From Daphnia carinata (lineage: Eukaryota > Arthropoda > Branchiopoda > Diplostraca > Daphniidae), in assembly GCF_022539665.2 (NCBI RefSeq), contig NC_081338.1, forward strand, positions 8,192,463-8,256,462: 64,000 nt of DNA. Reading direction: 5' to 3'. The notes beneath the pieces were generated by a model, which ran no database searches, was not told the origin of the DNA, and worked only from the letters and a program-made list of their open reading frames with translations. This document shows, one piece after another, positions 1 through 13,157 of the stretch. Position numbers and translations under genes: made by a program. The stretch's first letter is position 1; each line of letters begins with the position of its first letter.

Positions 1-750
1 CCAACTCTTGCGAGTTGCGCTGCGACGATCCGGGAGGAGACAGGTCACGACCGGGCAGTACCGTTGAGTGACGCCGCGCTCGCCGAGGGCACACGAGGCC
101 CGACAAACTCGCTAACGAACGCCCCGTATGACAGGACACCCAGTCGGTCGCGGAGTCCTACTAGGCCCCCCACTAGCGGACCTTGGCGCGGCTAATGCGT
201 TCCCCACCGGCGATCGAGCTCCCAATTCAGAGAGTCTCTCGCAGCGGGGGCATGCAACCAAGTGCCGGGAGCGGGGGCTCGTTCGACCTTCGAGGGCCCA
301 CCCGTTTAACCCCCTGAACGGTTTCACGCACTCTTGAACTCTCTCTTCAAAGTTCTTTTCAACTTTCCCTCGCGGTACTTGTTCGCTATCGGTCTCGTGG
401 CGATATTTAGCCTTAGAAGGAGTTTACCTCCCGCTTAGGGCTGCACGCTCAAGCAACCCGACTCTTGGGAAGGGATCCAATGCACGGTCTCGGCTCGTCT
501 AAGCTACGGGCCTGACACCCTCTGTGGGTTGCTCGCCCCGTTCATGGAGACTTGGACGATAAATACCGGACAGGCGCGCACGATCCTCCCGAACACCACA
601 TTCCTCGGCACCCGCTCAACCGGGCGCGAGGTTCGGTGCTGGGCTCATCCCTGTTCGCTCGCCGCTACTAAGGGAATCCTTGTTAGTTTCTTTTCCTCCG
701 CTTACTGATATGCTTAAGTTCAGCGGGTAGTCTCATCTAAACTGAGGTCA
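1..750 (-). rRNA. 28S (large subunit) rRNA, 5' part, truncated by window edge
   Basis: Read on the minus strand, the segment begins with the typical 5' end of arthropod 28S rRNA just below position 750. It includes the conserved site that matches the universal ITS4 priming site (around 698-717), then domain I and early domain II sequence up to the window edge. Open frames inside it are meaningless. The ends are set by resemblance to known 28S rRNA and are accurate to a few bases. It belongs to the same minus-strand ribosomal unit as the 5.8S and 18S segments that follow. Confidence 0.93.
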
Positions 751-1599
751 GAAATGAAAGGTTTGTTTGGAATGAAAAATCGAACCCTCCTCGCGGTTTT
801 GTTTGTTTTGGTTGCCGGCTTTTTGTATTGAAACAACGCGTAGCGTTATGGCACGTCACCGTACGTTTTTTTTTTGGCGCGAGTCAGCCATCATCCAGCG
901 TGCGATGTTTTCGCGGTGGTCGACACTTCGACACGCCCGGCGCACACGACAAGAAGACGCATGTTGACAAGCAAACGTAAACGAACGAGCGAGCGTTTTT
1001 TTTTATTTGCTCCCATCCAAGTGCCTTACGGAAGAGGACACACGCTTTTCGAACTCGCGTACTTCGGTTTTCAAAAATAAAAAAGGTTTCCACTAAGAAG
1101 AATTTTTTTTGCGAGAATGAAGAGGGAAGGCGCTAGCTAGCCAGCGTGCGGATCTGCCGCCAATAGAGATCGACCACTGCCTTTGCTCTATTTACGTAGC
1201 GACTGCGCCGCACGCGCGCCCCGTTTTTCTCCACTCTCGCTTCTCCTTCATTTCCCCCTTTTTTTTTTGGCGAAGACCGAAACGAGAAAGACGCGTGAAC
1301 GTGTCCACCCCGACATCGAACACTATAGAAGGGAAACAAGTATCCGCTCACCCGCCGCTTTTGCGGCGAATGCCGCGTACGCAGCCGAACAACCCCAAAT
1401 CCGTGAGATGGTGTTTTTTTCATTTCTGTTGAAGCGACTCTTTTTGCAAAGAGTCGATTGTATTTGAGGCATCGCGGACACTTAAGTCGCGCGGCACCCA
1501 GATGGCGAGACGTCTACATTCCCACGATCGTTCCGAGCTAATGAAAGCCCGGACTTCAACGTGTGGAATGAAACAACATCTCTAAGCGTTCATCATTCG
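751..1599 (-). other. Internal transcribed spacer 2 (ITS2)
   Basis: This is the spacer between 28S and 5.8S. It holds homopolymer runs and no protein-like frame. At about 850 bases it is long for an arthropod ITS2. Both boundaries come from the neighbouring rRNA ends. Confidence 0.85.
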
Positions 1600-1755
1600 A
1601 CCGACCCTCAGTCAGATGTGGCCCGAGCGCGAAGCTGGGCCGCCATTTACGTTCAAGATTTCGATGCTCCATGTGTTCTGCAGTTCGCATGGATTAGCGC
1701 ACTTTGCTGCGCTCTTCATCGATCCACGAGCCTAGTGATCCACCGTTCAGGGTCG
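1600..1755 (-). rRNA. 5.8S rRNA
   Basis: The reverse complement reads as a 5.8S rRNA of about 156 bases. It contains the conserved block around the GATGAAGA core (near 1715-1725) and the CTGCAG followed by the ACACATGG block (near 1670-1682). It differs at a few positions from the usual arthropod core: GAGCGCAGC where GAACGCAGC is common, and CACTAGGCTC where CACTCGGCTC is common. These could be lineage changes or signs of a diverged or pseudogenic repeat unit. The ends are estimated by comparison with other 5.8S genes. Confidence 0.85.
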
Positions 1756-2543
1756 TACTGTAAACGACACAATTCGTTTGTCTCTCCATTTCTCTTCTCT
1801 CCGACGAATTCTCGCCACGTCGAGCGGTGAAGCCCAAAGTTTTGAAAAAATTCGAAGGTGATCGAGAGCCGGCGAGGCTTTGCAAATAAACTCTCGTACT
1901 AGATTTTTTTTTTTTTTTTGGTTTTGGTGACGCGTGTTTCGTGCCGACGAGCGACTTGTGATCGCATCGACACTCTTCACGCTTGTTTGGTTTTTCGAGG
2001 GCGGAAGACGCGGTTTGTAGAGAAAAAAAGTGTTCGAACGAAAACGTTTGCTTTTGTGCGGTTGCGTTTCGTGCCGGAGCAACCAACGCAAGGATCCCCC
2101 GCAACAATTTTCGTTTTCGTCGGCAGTTTGCTCGTCGCAGTCTTTTTTTTTTTTTTACGCATCCATCGAAGCCTTTTTCGAAAGTCTAGCGATCGAATCA
2201 GCACTGGCGTACACGCTTTAAACCGTCGCGCATCAGAGCGCCTGGTACCGTGTGTGCTGAAACATCTCATCAACTCAATCTCCGAAGGCAACGACATCGT
2301 ACGGATGCTTATCAAGAAGAAGACCTTCTGAAGCGGCTCGCCGAGAAACCGTTTCGGTTCTCACACTTATCTCAACGTCGAACGCCGACAAAAAAATGGT
2401 TTAGAAACCGATTTTTTTTTGTTTTTCGGTACATAAACCGAAGACCGAGTCGCGTGCGCGACCCGGCCTCGCGTTTTTTTGGTTTTGTTTCGTTGCTTTT
2501 TCGCGCGTGAACGCTGAACGCTAAGAGCTCTTTCGTATCGTTT
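1756..2543 (-). other. Internal transcribed spacer 1 (ITS1)
   Basis: This is the spacer between 5.8S and 18S. It is rich in T-runs and has no credible coding frame. The limits are set by the 5.8S 5' end and the 18S 3' end. Confidence 0.83.
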
Positions 2544-2599
<56 letters not shown>

Positions 2600-2713
2600 A
2601 AGGATCAAGTTCGAACATCTTTCAGTCTCGCCGTTAGTAGGACCGAACACGCAGAGGTTGCCCCCCACGAGCCGGACCCCGACAAGCCCGTCCGAAGTCC
2701 TCACTAAATCATT

Positions 2714-2759
<46 letters not shown>

Positions 2760-3426
2760 ATCGACGCGGGCTGACCCGCGCCTACTAGGGATTCCTGGTT
2801 CATGGGGATCATTGCAGTCCCCAATCCCAACCACGAAGGAGGTTCAGCGGTTACCCGGTCCTTTCGGACAGGGAGAGTGAAACACGCTGATTCCTTCAGT
2901 GTAGCGCGCGTGCGGCCCAGGACATCTAAGGGCATCACAGACCTGTTATTGCTCACTGTCACGCGGCTGGACGCCGCTTGTCCCTCTAAGAAGACTTGTG
3001 ACGGACGCGAGAGCAGGAGGTATCGCCGGGGATGACGACGACCGAGAAACAAGAGACCGAGCCCCCGCAAAACCCCCCCCACTACGCAGCCCGACTGAAA
3101 GAAAAAGAAGAAGCCGACGCGAACGCCAACTCCTCCCAATCCCTCCAACCGAATCCACGCAGCAGAAAGAAGCCCGCTAAAGAACCCGGCCCCTTCCACC
3201 CGAACCGCCGCCACCTGATCCCGACGCCTCCGTACCCCCTTCGGTTTCAATTGATAATAGCAGGCTAGAGTCTCGTTCGTTATCGGAATTAACCAGACAA
3301 ATCGCTCCACCAACTAAGAACGGCCATGCACCACCACCCACCGAATCAAGAAAGAGCTCTCAATCTGTCAATCCTTCCAGTGTCCGGGCCTGGTGAGGTT
3401 TCCCGTGTTGAGTCAAATTAAGCCGC

Positions 3427-3475
<49 letters not shown>

Positions 3476-3525
3476 TTTGCAACCATACTTCCCCCGGAAC
3501 CCAAAGACTTTGGTTTCCCGGAAGC
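2544..3525 (-). rRNA. 18S (small subunit) rRNA, 3' part, truncated by assembly gap
   Basis: On the minus strand this ends in the universal 18S 3' terminus (GGATCAT next to the GGTGAACCTGCGGAAGG block, near 2546-2570). Conserved 3' domain blocks follow, up to the 100-base gap. A G- and A-rich segment at about 2990-3230 lies where variable region V7 belongs and is much longer than usual. Enlarged V4 and V7 regions are known for Daphnia 18S, which supports the proposed taxon. The 5' half is missing beyond the gap. Confidence 0.93.
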
Positions 3526-3625
3526 NNNNNNNNNNNNNNNNNNNNNNNNNNNNNNNNNNNNNNNNNNNNNNNNNNNNNNNNNNNNNNNNNNNNNNNNNNN
3601 NNNNNNNNNNNNNNNNNNNNNNNNN
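3526..3625. other. Assembly gap (100 N)
   Basis: Exactly 100 N separate 18S rDNA from non-ribosomal sequence. The round size suggests a scaffold join of unknown true length. Confidence 0.99.
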
Positions 3626-6600
3626 TGTGGCCAAAAAAGTAAAAAACATTGTCTGTTTTACATCTAGCAGTAGAGACATGTGTTGGTTAACACAAGTTCT
3701 CTGGTAGTCGATGGCGAAAAAACCAGCTCCCATTTTTTTTTTTTTTTAGCGCACGATTTTTATGTTGATCGATATGTTGCAAATGTCGACTACTGCTTGC
3801 CTTTCATGCGTCAGCCATTTTTTTTTTTTTCAAAAAAAAAAATTAGGCAACGACGTGTGGAGAAAACAATCGACGCTCTGGTTAAAAGACGTGACTCAAC
3901 ATTTCCACCCACCCCTTAAAAAGAAACGCCGTTGTGTTCATTTGAATTTCTAAAAAAAAAAAAAGGAAAGAATATTTGTATTTTTGTTCATTTCTGGTTT
4001 GACGGCCCCCGCTCCTCCATTCTATGCCGGCGGGCATGTCTAACCTTGGACCTTTTGTAAATGTTGCTTAGAGGGGTTTCACACAAAGAGCTAGGGTAAG
4101 TTGGAGGTGACCACCAGAGGACTCTGCCAACATAACCAAGAGCTAACTCAAGTCTCGGGGAGGTCTCAGCATCGGCTGCAATACAAATGACGAGTTGAGG
4201 AAAAGATGCCCTTTTTTCCCCCATGGCGCCACAGGGTATATTTCGTTAACCTTAAAAAAAAAAAAATCAACCCCTCCGTCCACGGTTGGACGGTCGACCC
4301 TCCCCTCTTCAACAGTCTTTCCAGTTGCCAGGCCACTTGTTGAATACATTTTTATCCATTAGCTTTTAGGAGTTGCGTAGGGTTCACAAGCATATGTATT
4401 CATATATTTCCCAATTTTCTCTTTCTGTTCAGTCTACCCTATTCCGTAGAACTTAAACAGGGGGAGATTTTTTTTTGTTTTGTTTTTTTTTGACAACGAC
4501 TCGTTTCACATTGACTTATTACCTCGTCTTTGCATGTTGTTGCGGGCTTCTTTTTTCCAACACTGTATCATTTTCACCGATGAATAATATATCAATCCTC
4601 TTCCTCGTTCATTTCTCCACTCGTTTTCAACGATGGGAAACAACGACGAAGAAAACAATAGGAATTCATTTAAGAAATATCTTTCGGTGCCTAAAAATCG
4701 AAAGGCAATCGATTGTGCATCAGACATTATATACTAGGGTTAATTGAAATAGCTTTAGGTCTTCCTTCTGTTGCTCAACCGTTCTCTAGCACACCACATG
4801 AGAAATGGGCAGAGAAGAACGTATACGCCATGGGGTTTTCATTATTAGACGCTCAAACGCAAAGAGAGAAGTTTGGACTCGAGTCAAAAGTGTTGGAGGC
4901 CATTTTGCTTTGCTAGTATGACGGATGGTTTTGAAAGAAAAAAAAACAACAAAAAAAAACAAAAGCCTTTGGGTCAGAAGACAAAACAAAAGTAGAGACA
5001 GGCTTCCGTTGATTTTCTCCCCCCTTCGAAATAGGAGAATTTCACGATCGGTTAGTGGAGGTGTCGGGAAACTCCACACACAGCAGTCGGTCGTCTGGTA
5101 GGCAATACGTGAATTCCAAGTTCTTTTGCTTTTCTTCACCTATGTGCTGGGGTAGTTGATACACGACGGTAAGTGGTCTAAGCAACAACGGGTAGACATC
5201 CTGTACGTACAGGAGGGGGGAAGCACACGACGTTCTACGCGAAAACCGTCATGCATTTTTCGGTTGATGAGTTGATGGCGTGATCGACTCCCATTGTTAG
5301 AACATTCTTTTCTTTTTTTTTTTTTCTCCCCTGCAAAAAAAAAAAAAAAATATTGTATTTGTATACGTTACTTTGGGTTTTTTTTTGTCTTCCTATCCCG
5401 CTGTGCGTTTGCATAACTTGAGGAAAAAGAAAGGGGGGGGATTTATGTCCTCGTGATTGCTCTCCACCTTGGCGACCAGCAGGCATTGGCAAGCTGGTTT
5501 CGACGTTTGAACTTTCGGCTAATGAATCATACGATCAATGATGCGATGGCGTGCATCCTTTACAAAGCCACAAAACGCCAAATAATACAACCGCCTATAA
5601 CCACGATCAGAAATAGAAATAATTGTTTACTAAATTAGAAATTTCTGACCCGTTAATCGATCGAAACATTTTTTTTTCGAATGAACAACCGTTTTCTTTT
5701 CGAAAACATCGTTTCTGTTTCAATTATAAACGGGTTTTATTTGAGTAGCGATTCGGAGCGAGCGATCGAGCGGGATACAGAAAATGTAAGGTCCCCTTTT
5801 GGTAACGTGACGTGAGTTTGAGTCTTTGTAACGGCAGTTTGGCAGGGCAAAAAAAAAAGAGGAATTTCATCGCCCTAAAGAATGTAATGCCTGAAGTGTC
5901 GTGTTGTTTAACCCAAAAGGAAAACGGAAAAGACAGCCAGATAGAGGGAAAAATAAAACTTTCAAATCATTAGTTTTGTACGCAGTCCAAAACAATTCAC
6001 GATTCATCCAGAACAAACAACAAGAGCTAAAGTCCTTCTAAAAAAAAAATAAAAGCCACATCATTAAATAACGGAACACAGAATAAAAAAAATAAGAGAA
6101 CCAATTCAACCAACGGAAATTGCATTATTTCCTATAAACCCGACAGGAGTAAACGTGCTCATCCATCATAATGCACACGTTCTCTCGTATTCTTCCTTAA
6201 CTTTGTCTATACATTTCCTTTTTCCTCTCGAAAATGACGGGACAAACACAATAATGTCTGACTGCCTATTCCTTTTATTATTTGGAGTGCTCCCTCGTTA
6301 GTTTCCAACTTGCCTTCTTCTTTGATGCTGGGATCATCAACCTTGTAGCATATTGTTACCCGACAGCTATCGACACTAAAAAAACAAAAAAACAAAACAA
6401 AACACAATGACCTGCCGAGAAAGAAAAACGGTCCGGTCGGGTATATGATTTCTACTGCAGTTTTTCTTTTAGTTAATCGCTTAGGCATATGCGGTGTACA
6501 AGAATCTTGGGTATCTGCTTATTGTTTTCCTTTAGCCATATCACGATGAGGAAATTTAATTCTCATCTATGTAACATCCACCCCCCTCTTCAAGCTCGCG

Positions 6601-7762
6601 TAAGATGCATCCACTTGGAGGTCTAGTGGTAATAAAGAATTTAAGCTCTTCTTGTATAACCTCTTCCAAACAAAAAAGAGTAGAGGGTAAAATATAATGA
6701 AGCATGTCCTGTAAGGGTTGTCTTCGCCGATCCCTTAGTTAGAAAGACCACCCATCTTCTTTTATTCTCCTGTAACATACACACACAATACAAAAAAAAA
6801 TCTTTTGGCTATGGTCAGTTGGATTTGTATTCGAGACCCCACACAGGCAAACGAATTTTTCTTACCAGTCTAATTGAATCTCGCCACCTCTTTTCTTTCG
6901 TCTTTGTTATTGTCTTGTTTCTTCCCCCCCCCCCCCCCCCTTCTTGTTCCTGGTAGCTGTCTATGATGCAAGGCTCACTATTCAGTAAATGCACTCATTT
7001 TCAATTATTACGTCTACCGAGAAATTGTCTCTGAGAGATGTGTGTTGAAAAACACTTCAGGCCATTCGCAGCATTCACCGTCATGAATAATCATTTCTTT
7101 TTCGAGTCCCGAGGTATTATTTTTTTTCTCTCTCTCTCTCTCTCTTTCAAAAGCGCCAGATGACTGTTTAGATGAAGCCCTCATCTGTTATGTTGCTCTG
7201 CTTTCACATCTTTTTGCTCCTTTGTTTTGTTTTTTTCCCTGGAAGATTTAGACACGGTGTAACCCGTTGAACCGGACATAGAGCACTGACGTAACCATTC
7301 GTGTACTCACGATTCGTTTTCTAGTGATTAATTTAGTTGTTCGCTTCGGTGGCCTAGTAAATAGCATCATACTGTTACGTTCGCTAGTGTTGCAGGGCCT
7401 TTTTCAAATTTTTTTTTGTTTAAAGGTGGGGTGCTGGAGGGATTTTTTTTTATGTCGGTCACGTTGTGGGTCACGACAGAAAACGAAGTTGCCTTATCGT
7501 CGTCGATGTGCTGTAACTTCGTGCGTTACAGTAGTGTACGGTTTCTTCTTCTTCTTCTTACATATATACTGTATATATATTTTTCCTTTTTACGTTTTTA
7601 ACAAACAACTTCCTGCTCTTTTGGTTTCCAACCGAATGTGTTTGAGGGCGCACGCGTGACTGGAAGGAAGCGGATGATTAACCACTGATATCAATCTAAA
7701 AATATAACTGATGTTTTTCTTTTTTTTTTTTCCCCTTTTTTTTTTTTTGTTTTAACATGTAG
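3626..7762. other. Non-coding region upstream of the semaphorin exons
   Basis: No frame here is convincing as protein. The stretch is dominated by A and T homopolymers, a run of 17 C at 6924-6940 and a TC microsatellite at about 7127-7145. It could hold the promoter, 5' UTR or signal-peptide exon of the downstream semaphorin, but I could not identify an exon with a signal peptide and a compatible splice donor. Confidence 0.6.
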
Positions 7763-10700
7763 CTGCGGAACAAGTACAACGCTTCCACGGAAACCACTCT
7801 CACCCAGATCATTTTAAATTACTGGAAACGAACGGCGATTCCATCCTAGTCGGCGCAAGGTACATTCATAATCTTGTATAGTTCTCTTTATCACGTGTCT
7901 TTTCATTTTTCCCTCTCTCATCATCCTCTTTAATGAAAAAAAAAACAATTAAGTTTAATTGGAGAATAACCGAAAGTTTATCTTTACCTCATTTTTATCC
8001 ACAGGAATATCATCTACAATTTGAGTCTGAATGAGATGACAGAAAATCGAGCTCAGGTCAGTTGTATTTTCATTCTATTCTGCCGTAGTTTTTCTTTGGT
8101 GTTATTCACCATGATTCCACCACTCATCCCCCCAGAAAAAAAAAAATAACGTTGAACGCAGAAGATGGAGTGGCAAGTAGAAAAATGAACCGTGGTTAAA
8201 AGGCAGTGACTCATCCCGTTATTCGCATGTTTGAAACAAGACATGCTAGGGTTTGAGGAGTTGGGTCGTAAAAGCTCACGTAAAGAATATAAAATGTAAT
8301 GCATCGTTTAAAAGAAAAAAAAAAGGGAAACAGAAGAAAAGGCGCATAAGAGAAGGAAAAGAATGAAGGGAGGCAAAAGGTAAGATAAAAACCAACCTGT
8401 CTCTCGGCCTGACCAACTATGGAAGTGGCGATTGTCCTCCATTCCATATCGGACGAGAGACTCCACTCGGAGCTTTTGGTTCAATGAAACCACGGTTTTC
8501 TTCTTCTTCTTATTATTTTTTTTTTATCTGTCTGTTCCTTGTCCTCGCCTTTGCTACATTTGCATACTCCATTCAGGGAATTGTCAGTGTGTGTGTGTGT
8601 GTGTGTGTAAGCGTTCCTTTTGTTTGGGTCGCCAGCCTTTTATGTGGGATAGTCCTTCCGGCTAGGCGTTTGTAAACAAAAATGTACATTGGCCATTTAA
8701 ACACATCCCAACGGAGACAAACTGTTCACAGAAATGTCCACGCGCAGATGATGATATCCAAGCCCATTAATGTCTTATTCACAAATCCATTCGTTTAAAC
8801 CAATGAATCGATAACTCCTCCGTCTTACCTCCCTCTAATTGTATGCATCAATGAATATAATTTTTTTTTTTTTTTTTTTGACAGAGAGTTGAATGGTATC
8901 CGGCGTCGACTCACCGGGAAATGTGTCTCGTCAAAGGCAAATCAGAGGTAAGCAGTTCAACACGTCAGCGTTCTACACACGCACAGAATAGATAACTTTG
9001 TTGTTTGACGACACGTGCGTCATCATAATCTAATCTTTGCTCATTTATTTTATTTTATGTTCCCTTTGTGCCCAAACTCTTCGTTGACTAACCGAAAAAA
9101 ACAAATAGGATGATTGTCAGAATTACATCCGAGTACTTGCCCGGATCAACGACGAGGAGATGCTCGTCTGCGGGACGAATGCCTACAATCCGCTTTGTCG
9201 CAGATATGGTCGGAACGTAAGTCAACCTGACCTCATTCCCTCAGTTGGCTGTTCTGTAATATTTAGAGGCGAATGGGAAATCATTCTGTTTACATCCGTT
9301 TCACGTTACAGGCAAGCGGAGTGGAAGTTCTCAGAGAGTTCTCCGGAAAGGGACTAAGCCCTTATGATCCTAATCACAACAGTACGGCTGTGTTTTCCGG
9401 TATGTTGGAGCTTTACACTGAGCCTTAGACAGAGAGAACTTACTAATACCTAATCTGTCTCGCTCTCTTTCCCATCTACAATATTTAGACGGAGAATTGT
9501 ACGCTGGAACCGTCTCTGATTTTTCCGGTTTGGATCCACTTATCTACAAAGATCCCTTGAGAACGGAACAATACGATTTTAAACATTTGAACGGTAAAAA
9601 ACTTAGGATTCCTATATATGTTGATAACGAATCATTGTTCTAACGAAATCTTTCTCCTTTTATTAAACCACGATTGCAGCTCCCAACTTCGTTAGTTCGG
9701 TAGCCGATGGTGATTATGTCTATTTCTTTTTACGTGAAACGGCTGTCGAATACATCAACTGCGGCAAGGTAAAAAAAAACAAACTATAAAATGAAATTTC
9801 GAAAATTCCCAAACGATTAAACATTCCTGATGACTTGTAATTGAATAGACTGTGTATTCACGCGTGGGCCGCGTGTGCAAAAACGACAAGGGAGGCCCGC
9901 ATCGTTGGTCTAATCGTTGGACGTCATTTCTGAAATCTCGTCTCAACTGCTCTCTGCCCGGCGATTTCCCATTCTACTTTGACGAAATTCGTAAGTTTTC
10001 TTGCTTCACCAACGCCTACCATTTTCAACTGTGGGTGTTAAGTTTCTTTGGCTTGTTTTTCCTTTACTCGTCGAGTCTCAGTTTGCCTCGTTTTGTCTCC
10101 CCTCGCTCTCTCTGTCTATCTTTCTTTCTTATGCCTGGCAACTAACTAATTATCGTTGTATAATGAAACGGGCTCGTTTGGGCGAGCAAACGGGCCCGCA
10201 GTCGATGGGAATGAGTTATGCCGAGTGAAGCTGTATCCTCATGACTACGTCAGCCAAGTTTTGAGAGAGAGTAGAGCGCTGATTGCGGCTGGCAGCTCGA
10301 TGATTGGTGCACTTGAAAAGACTAGAGTCTTAACTGCTTTCACTCGTTTTTACATGCAGAATCGACTAGCGACGTTGTCGAGGGAACTTATGGACGCCGA
10401 ACGGAGCGTTTGATCTACGGCGTCTTCACCACGCCGGAGAACTCCATTTACGGCTCGGCCATCTGCGCCTTTCGCCTACAAGACGTGATGGATTCGTTCG
10501 ACGGTGCTTTCAAGGTAACTGCAGAAAGCGATACGTTATGTCCTCCTCCCCCGTGGCCACATCTCATTCACTCATTCATTGTCTTTTGTTTTCTGCTGCT
10601 CCCCTCCTTTATTCGTTATCCGCACTCAACAAACAAATAAATAAACAAACAAACTAAAAAAATTGTATAGGAACAAACTTCGATGAATGCTAATTGGTTA

Positions 10701-13157
10701 CCTGTGAGCGGCAACGATGTCCCGGAGCCCCGACCTGGCCAGTGCGTCAACGACTCGCGTACCCTGCCTGAAGTGACGCTCAACTTCATCAAGTCTCACT
10801 CGCTGATGGATGAATCTGTTCCCGCCTTTTACGGACTACCTCTCGTCACTCACACTTCTCTCAAGTGAATATCGTTTTTATTTTTGGCCTTTTATTTATT
10901 TATTTTCATTCTTTGTTTTTTTTTTGCTTCCTTCAACTTGAGCAATGGTATACTAATTTAACGATTTAACGTTAGGTATAAATTCACGAAATTGGCCGTC
11001 GACCCGCAAGTTCGGACTGCTGATGGCAAAACTTACGACATCCTCATTATCGGAACTGACAAGGGCAAAGTGATCCGTGCCATTAACACAGAGTCGTACG
11101 ACTCCATCAACAAAGTTCGACCCGTCATTATCGAGGAGATCAAAGTGTTTGAAACGGAAGCGGCCATTACTAACCTGCGGGTTATTCCGCAAACGGAAAC
11201 GACTGGACCACGACTCATCGTCGTATCCAATGACGAAATTCAAACCATCCCGCTTCACCGTTGCTACACCGACAGCGTCATCACCTGCAGGTAGGTGTTT
11301 ATGTTATCTGATGATGGTAGTTCTTTTTTTTTTTTCCTGCTTTGTTGTTCTATCGATCTGTCATATTGCCATTCGAGACTTTTGACCTGATGGATTATCG
11401 TTTTTGTTCGCTTGCAGTGAATGCGTGGCTCTGCAAGACCCCTATTGTGCATGGAACGCCGCCACTTCCCGTTGCGTCACCGTAGCATCAGTCGCACCTA
11501 CCGCCCAATCTGGACTTATCCAAAGCATTTTTACGGGATATTCTGATCAGTGTCCGGATAATGGTAAAAACAAACAAGTGCCCTCAAACTTTATTTTCTA
11601 TCATACGACTAATGTTCCATTGTTTTTTTTTTTTTTTTTTTTTTATGTTCTAAAAACAGCTATCGTTAAAACGAAAAACAGGACGCCATCATCACCATCG
11701 GCCGAAACAGTTGGTAAGCATTTTCGATTATCTAAATTGTTTTTGGCTGTTTTGTACCTTCCTAGTTTCAGTTGCTTTTTTTTTTTTTAGCTCAGTTTGC
11801 ATTAGTTTTGGCCCTTTGTCTCCTTTGTCTGTTTTTTTTCGTTGTTTTGTGACGTTTGGGTTGTTGCGTCTTGTGTGTGTGTGTGTAGTTACCGAGGAGC
11901 CGCTGTGCGCCCCGTGTCAATGTCCCTGTGCGACGGCGGCGGCGGAATCGGCGACGGAAGGTTTGATCCCCAGCACGACCGCCACCTCTGACAGCACTAC
12001 CACTGGTAGCAGTACCTCTAGTACCACCAGCACTTCCACCACCGTTTCTTTAAGTAGCACCACCTGGCCAAGTCCCCGCCGTACGCATCAGGGTCAGTCC
12101 TCATCAAACTTTATCGTTTCTGCTTATCGCTAGACGGCACGGCTTTTTTATTTGTTTTTTATTAATTTTTTTGTTTGGTTCCGGCTGCTTCATCCGCACT
12201 TTATGTTTTCTCCTGTATGATATTTTTAAATTCTCGCTGGGAAGGGCGGGTGAGAGAGCGCATTAGAATGAAAGCATGCTTATTACCATCGATAAATTGG
12301 CGTTTCTACATTTGTCATAACCCGAATTAAATTTCAAAAGTGTGGCTATTGACAAGCGATTTATTTGTCTGTATACATAATAGGGTTAGACGTGGAATTA
12401 GAGACGAACGTGATAGTGGAGGAAGGCGATCGTAAGAGGCCCTTCATAGATCCTGGCCACGACGTCTTTGACGACAACGTCATCAACGCTGCAGGTGAGC
12501 CTGGGATTCAGTAGTCGAACTGACATGCCCGATATCTCGATTTAAAATGACAAAACCAACGAAACCAACGCGAACTTGAATCACTTCCTTAGACAACTTT
12601 TGCGTTAAAGATCTTGACTTCAATTACCTCCTCTCCAAAACCATAGACGGCCCTACCTTGTAGCACGCAGACTCTTCATAATTTCAAATCGTCTTTTTTC
12701 TATGATCAACTGAAAAAAAAAAAAATAAGATATGAATTTAATGGAATTAATTTTTCCGATTTCAGGTCCTAAAGTGGGCGCTTCCCAGTCATCGTTCGGT
12801 ATCTACACGGCGGAAACATTCACAATCGCCGTGGTTGTTTCGTGCTTCGCATCGCTAATTGTGGGCTTCCTCAGTGGCTTGATGTTTTCACGTCGATGCA
12901 AAATTGGCGATTCTTTCGCGTCGTCATCGGGCGGTTTTAGTGGAGCGCCATACCTTGAACAGAGGAGATTAAGCAGGCTCAACGAGACGAACGCGTCTTG
13001 TACCGAGCCTAGCAAAATGAATAACTTTGTCGACAGTCTCAACAGCGCCGTTCTTAAAATGGCCAATGAGAAAAATAACGCCAATGCTAACAGCAACACA
13101 ACGGGGACGCTCGATCTGAAACCGGCTGTCCAGAAAGTAAAAAAGACTTACGTCTAA
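7763..13157 (+). CDS. Sema1a: Transmembrane semaphorin, class 1 (Sema-1a type), 5' exon missing
   Basis: Sixteen exons with GT-AG borders join in one open frame of 770 residues: 7763-7859, 8005-8056, 8885-8947, 9109-9216, 9312-9399, 9489-9593, 9680-9768, 9849-9990, 10360-10514, 10671-10864, 10976-11290, 11418-11563, 11660-11713, 11889-12092, 12384-12494, 12766-13157. Residues 1-465 form the sema domain (LLVGARN-like and Cys-rich sema motifs), about 466-517 a PSI domain with a DPYCAW motif, 530-605 a Ser/Thr-rich stalk with a small Cys cluster (CAPCQCPC), and about 659-681 a membrane helix followed by a 90-residue cytoplasmic tail. No Ig domain is present, as expected of invertebrate class 1 semaphorins, which are plexin ligands or receptors in axon guidance. 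The first visible exon starts in the middle of the protein, so the signal peptide exon lies upstream. The AG before 11889 is preceded by a GT repeat instead of a pyrimidine tract. Confidence 0.95.

Noticed and set aside
112-3313. Open reading frames of 60-240 codons inside the rDNA
   Set aside because: They overlap 28S, ITS, 5.8S and 18S sequence and have no protein features. They arise from GC-rich structural RNA.
4475-4747. Hydrophobic open frame as the semaphorin signal-peptide exon
   Set aside because: The frame does not begin with ATG at its hydrophobic stretch, and no donor with the phase needed for 7763 was found.
10156-10413. Possible extra semaphorin exon running from an intron into 10360-10413
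   Set aside because: It reads the real exon in the wrong frame; the GT-AG exon 10360-10514 fits the sema domain and phase.
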